DNA of 5,882 bases, from positions 1-5,882 of the forward strand of contig JYHA01000066.1 of assembly GCA_000970895.1 (NCBI GenBank). The letters run 5' to 3'. This document shows positions 4,972-5,882 of the stretch, piece after piece. The notes beneath the pieces were generated by a model. The model worked only from the letters and a program-made list of their open reading frames with translations, was not told where the DNA came from and ran no database searches. Origin of the DNA: Candidatus Arcanibacter lacustris (GTDB lineage Bacteria > Pseudomonadota > Alphaproteobacteria > Rickettsiales > Arcanibacteraceae). The first letter of the stretch is position 1, and each line of letters opens with the position of its first letter. Position numbers and translations under genes: made by a program.

Positions 4972-5067
4972 TTATTATATTATAATGTACATGTTTACAT
5001 ATAGACATAAGCATATAACACTATGTATCATTATATAGTGTAACGTTATATGATATAATGTACTAAA

Positions 5068-5253
5068 TTAAATAACCCGTACTATCTCATTCCAATTAGA
5101 TATATATGCATTACTTTTCATATTTGATTTAGGTAGCCAATTATGTGTAATTCCAGTTGATGCTATAAATATGGTTCTTCTGCCATATGTTTGATTGATT
5201 TGATCTAATGCTCCCATAAGACTGGTGCTTCTTTTAATATTTCGTTTGTTATA
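5068..5253 (-). pseudogene. umuC: UmuC-type Y-family DNA polymerase, C-terminal remnant
   Basis: The open frame gives about 61 residues before the TAA at 5068-5070. The segment SLMGALDQINQTYGRRTIFI, then AS and a Trp (HNWLPKS), ending NAYISNWNEIVRV, resembles the extreme C-terminus of UmuC, where LM..LD.IN..YGR..I..AS and S..YTT.W.E are conserved. Full UmuC is about 420 aa; the catalytic palm with its metal-binding acidic residues is absent. Upstream the frame is closed by TGA at 5254-5256, and I could not find the preceding UmuC sequence in other frames. It is therefore a decayed fragment. Its conserved part starts near 5235, so up to ten leading codons may be unrelated sequence. Confidence 0.7.
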
Positions 5254-5283
5254 TCATCTAATATTGTTTATTAAAAATGTGAG

Positions 5284-5310
5284 TTTATAAATTAAATGAT
5301 TAATTGTCAA
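5284..5310 (-). promoter_or_regulatory. Possible minus-strand promoter upstream of the umuC remnant
   Basis: On the minus strand, TTGACA (5305-5310) is a perfect -35 hexamer and TATAAA (5284-5289) a good -10, with a short 15-bp spacer. It points toward the umuC remnant, where no intact gene follows, so it may be a relic or chance. The rest of 5254-5508 contains no gene that I can support. Confidence 0.3.
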
Positions 5311-5508
5311 TTTAGACAAGCGTCAAAATTTACAAGAAACTTCAAAATTTAAAAATGTGGTTTTACGCTAATTCAGCAAAGCCCCAACTTTCCAATATAA
5401 ATGTCTAACAATTATTTGTTAATTATAAGCTTAATAATTTACATCCCCCCTTCGACTCATGCTGATCAAAAACATAAATATAAATAACATGAATATGTAA
5501 ATAGTAAA

Positions 5509-5882
5509 TTATTTTGGTATATAGGGTATCAATCCCTTTTGGAAGGCTTGTTCCTGTATCTCGAATGGCATAGTACGAATGTCAACCGCAAAATCATTAA
5601 CCATAATAATCCAAGCCATAGGTGAATTATCAATCATACTTGGTATCATCCATTTATAATCTGATTGGTGCATTTTTAATAATTCTCTAATTTGCTTTGA
5701 TTTACCAGAAGCAGTACTTTTGGAAACATTGAAATAACCTATTAAATCTTGGTTAGAAATATAAGGCGTAGTAGATTTATCATATAGAAAATTTATAGTG
5801 CCAATAGCATGAATTATGGCGCAAGCCCAGGTTTTGATAGATCCAGATTGAATAGGGCTAAGTTTTTTACGACATAAAGCCG
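5509..5882 (-). CDS. DUF6398-like protein, C-terminal part (runs off the window)
   Basis: An uninterrupted minus-strand frame enters from beyond 5882 and ends at TAA 5509-5511, giving 123 residues. The sequence ALCRKKLSPIQSGSIKTWAC, then AIIHAIGTINFLYDKS, YISNQDLIGYFNVSKSTASG and KSKQIRELLKM, resembles the DUF6398 domain. The family pattern is a WA..I..A.G..NFL.DKS stretch followed by a helix-turn-helix-like segment with SKST. The tail AVDIRTMPFEIQEQAFQKGL followed by IPYIPK also fits. The biochemical role of the family is unknown to me; the SKST segment suggests possible DNA contact, which is inference only. The start codon and N-terminus lie outside the window, so I cannot say whether the gene is intact. 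The neighbouring umuC remnant implies the surroundings are decaying. Confidence 0.7.
   Translation of the reverse strand, partial: ALCRKKLSPIQSGSIKTWACAIIHAIGTINFLYDKSTTPYISNQDLIGYFNVSKSTASGKSKQIRELLKMHQSDYKWMIPSMIDNSPMAWIIMVNDFAVDIRTMPFEIQEQAFQKGLIPYIPK

Larger units (their letters stand above)
4622..5067. other. Gene-free, palindrome-rich segment (possible parS or origin-associated DNA)
   Basis: I find no convincing gene in these ~450 bp. They hold a tandem 15-bp repeat (4711-4740), a nested hairpin (4806-4850), a perfect 24-bp-arm palindrome (4917-4971) and scattered TATAATGT-type sites (4976-4990, 5038-5052, 5052-5063). A shorter inverted pair, ACACTAT and ATAGTGT, lies within 5015-5042. 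On the minus strand a 36-codon open stretch (4605-4715) contains a possible 25-codon ORF from 4682, without a properly spaced ribosome site, so I do not call it a gene. Confidence 0.6.

Noticed and set aside
4571..5063. CRISPR array
   Set aside because: The repeats are inverted and irregularly spaced, without constant direct repeats or uniform spacers, and no cas gene is present.

Overview
The window looks like the replication and partition core of a rickettsial replicon, probably a Rickettsia plasmid or an integrated derivative. The DNA is very AT-rich. The replication protein joins an N-terminal winged-helix region to a C-terminal DnaA domain I-like segment, an architecture typical of Rickettsia plasmid initiators. 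It sits beside a small ParA, and the flanks carry insertion-sequence and gene debris, as is common in these genomes. Assignment to Rickettsia rather than another Rickettsiales genus is inference from protein character, not from a search.

Layout, left to right. Positions 1-1330 hold an apparently complete IS256-family element with an intact transposase (minus strand) and terminal inverted repeats at both ends. It truncates the gene at 1331-1579, the first ~83 codons of an M32 (Taq-type) carboxypeptidase. Next is the 391-aa replication initiator (1640-2815, minus). A 66-aa ribbon-helix-helix (RHH) protein (2981-3181, minus) follows, separated from rep by a strong intrinsic terminator. A ~400-bp divergent intergenic region rich in inverted repeats leads to a plus-strand two-gene partition operon: parA (3580-4230) and a 101-aa RHH-like partner (4245-4550). 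From 4571 to about 5067 there is no convincing gene, but a dense set of long AT-rich palindromes and direct repeats. The right end has a C-terminal remnant of a UmuC-type Y-family polymerase (5068-5253, minus) and the C-terminal 123 codons of a DUF6398-like protein running off the window (5509-5882, minus).

How the genes fit together: the initiator would start replication, and ParA plus the small RHH protein resemble a type Ib partition system, in which a short ParA without a DNA-binding N-terminus pairs with a small RHH centromere-binding protein. The second RHH protein, just upstream of rep, is placed to control rep or copy number. Two pieces of structure go beyond ordinary annotation. First, inside the rep coding sequence (2408-2470) there are 22-bp-spaced direct repeats, combined with a large imperfect inverted repeat. 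They are read in different codon frames, so they look like a DNA-level signal, possibly the origin iterons. Second, a degenerate ~12-15 bp motif (about TRTATAAYRTTA) occurs roughly eleven times in both orientations on both sides of the par operon, mostly inside the palindromes, and could be the centromere or operator.
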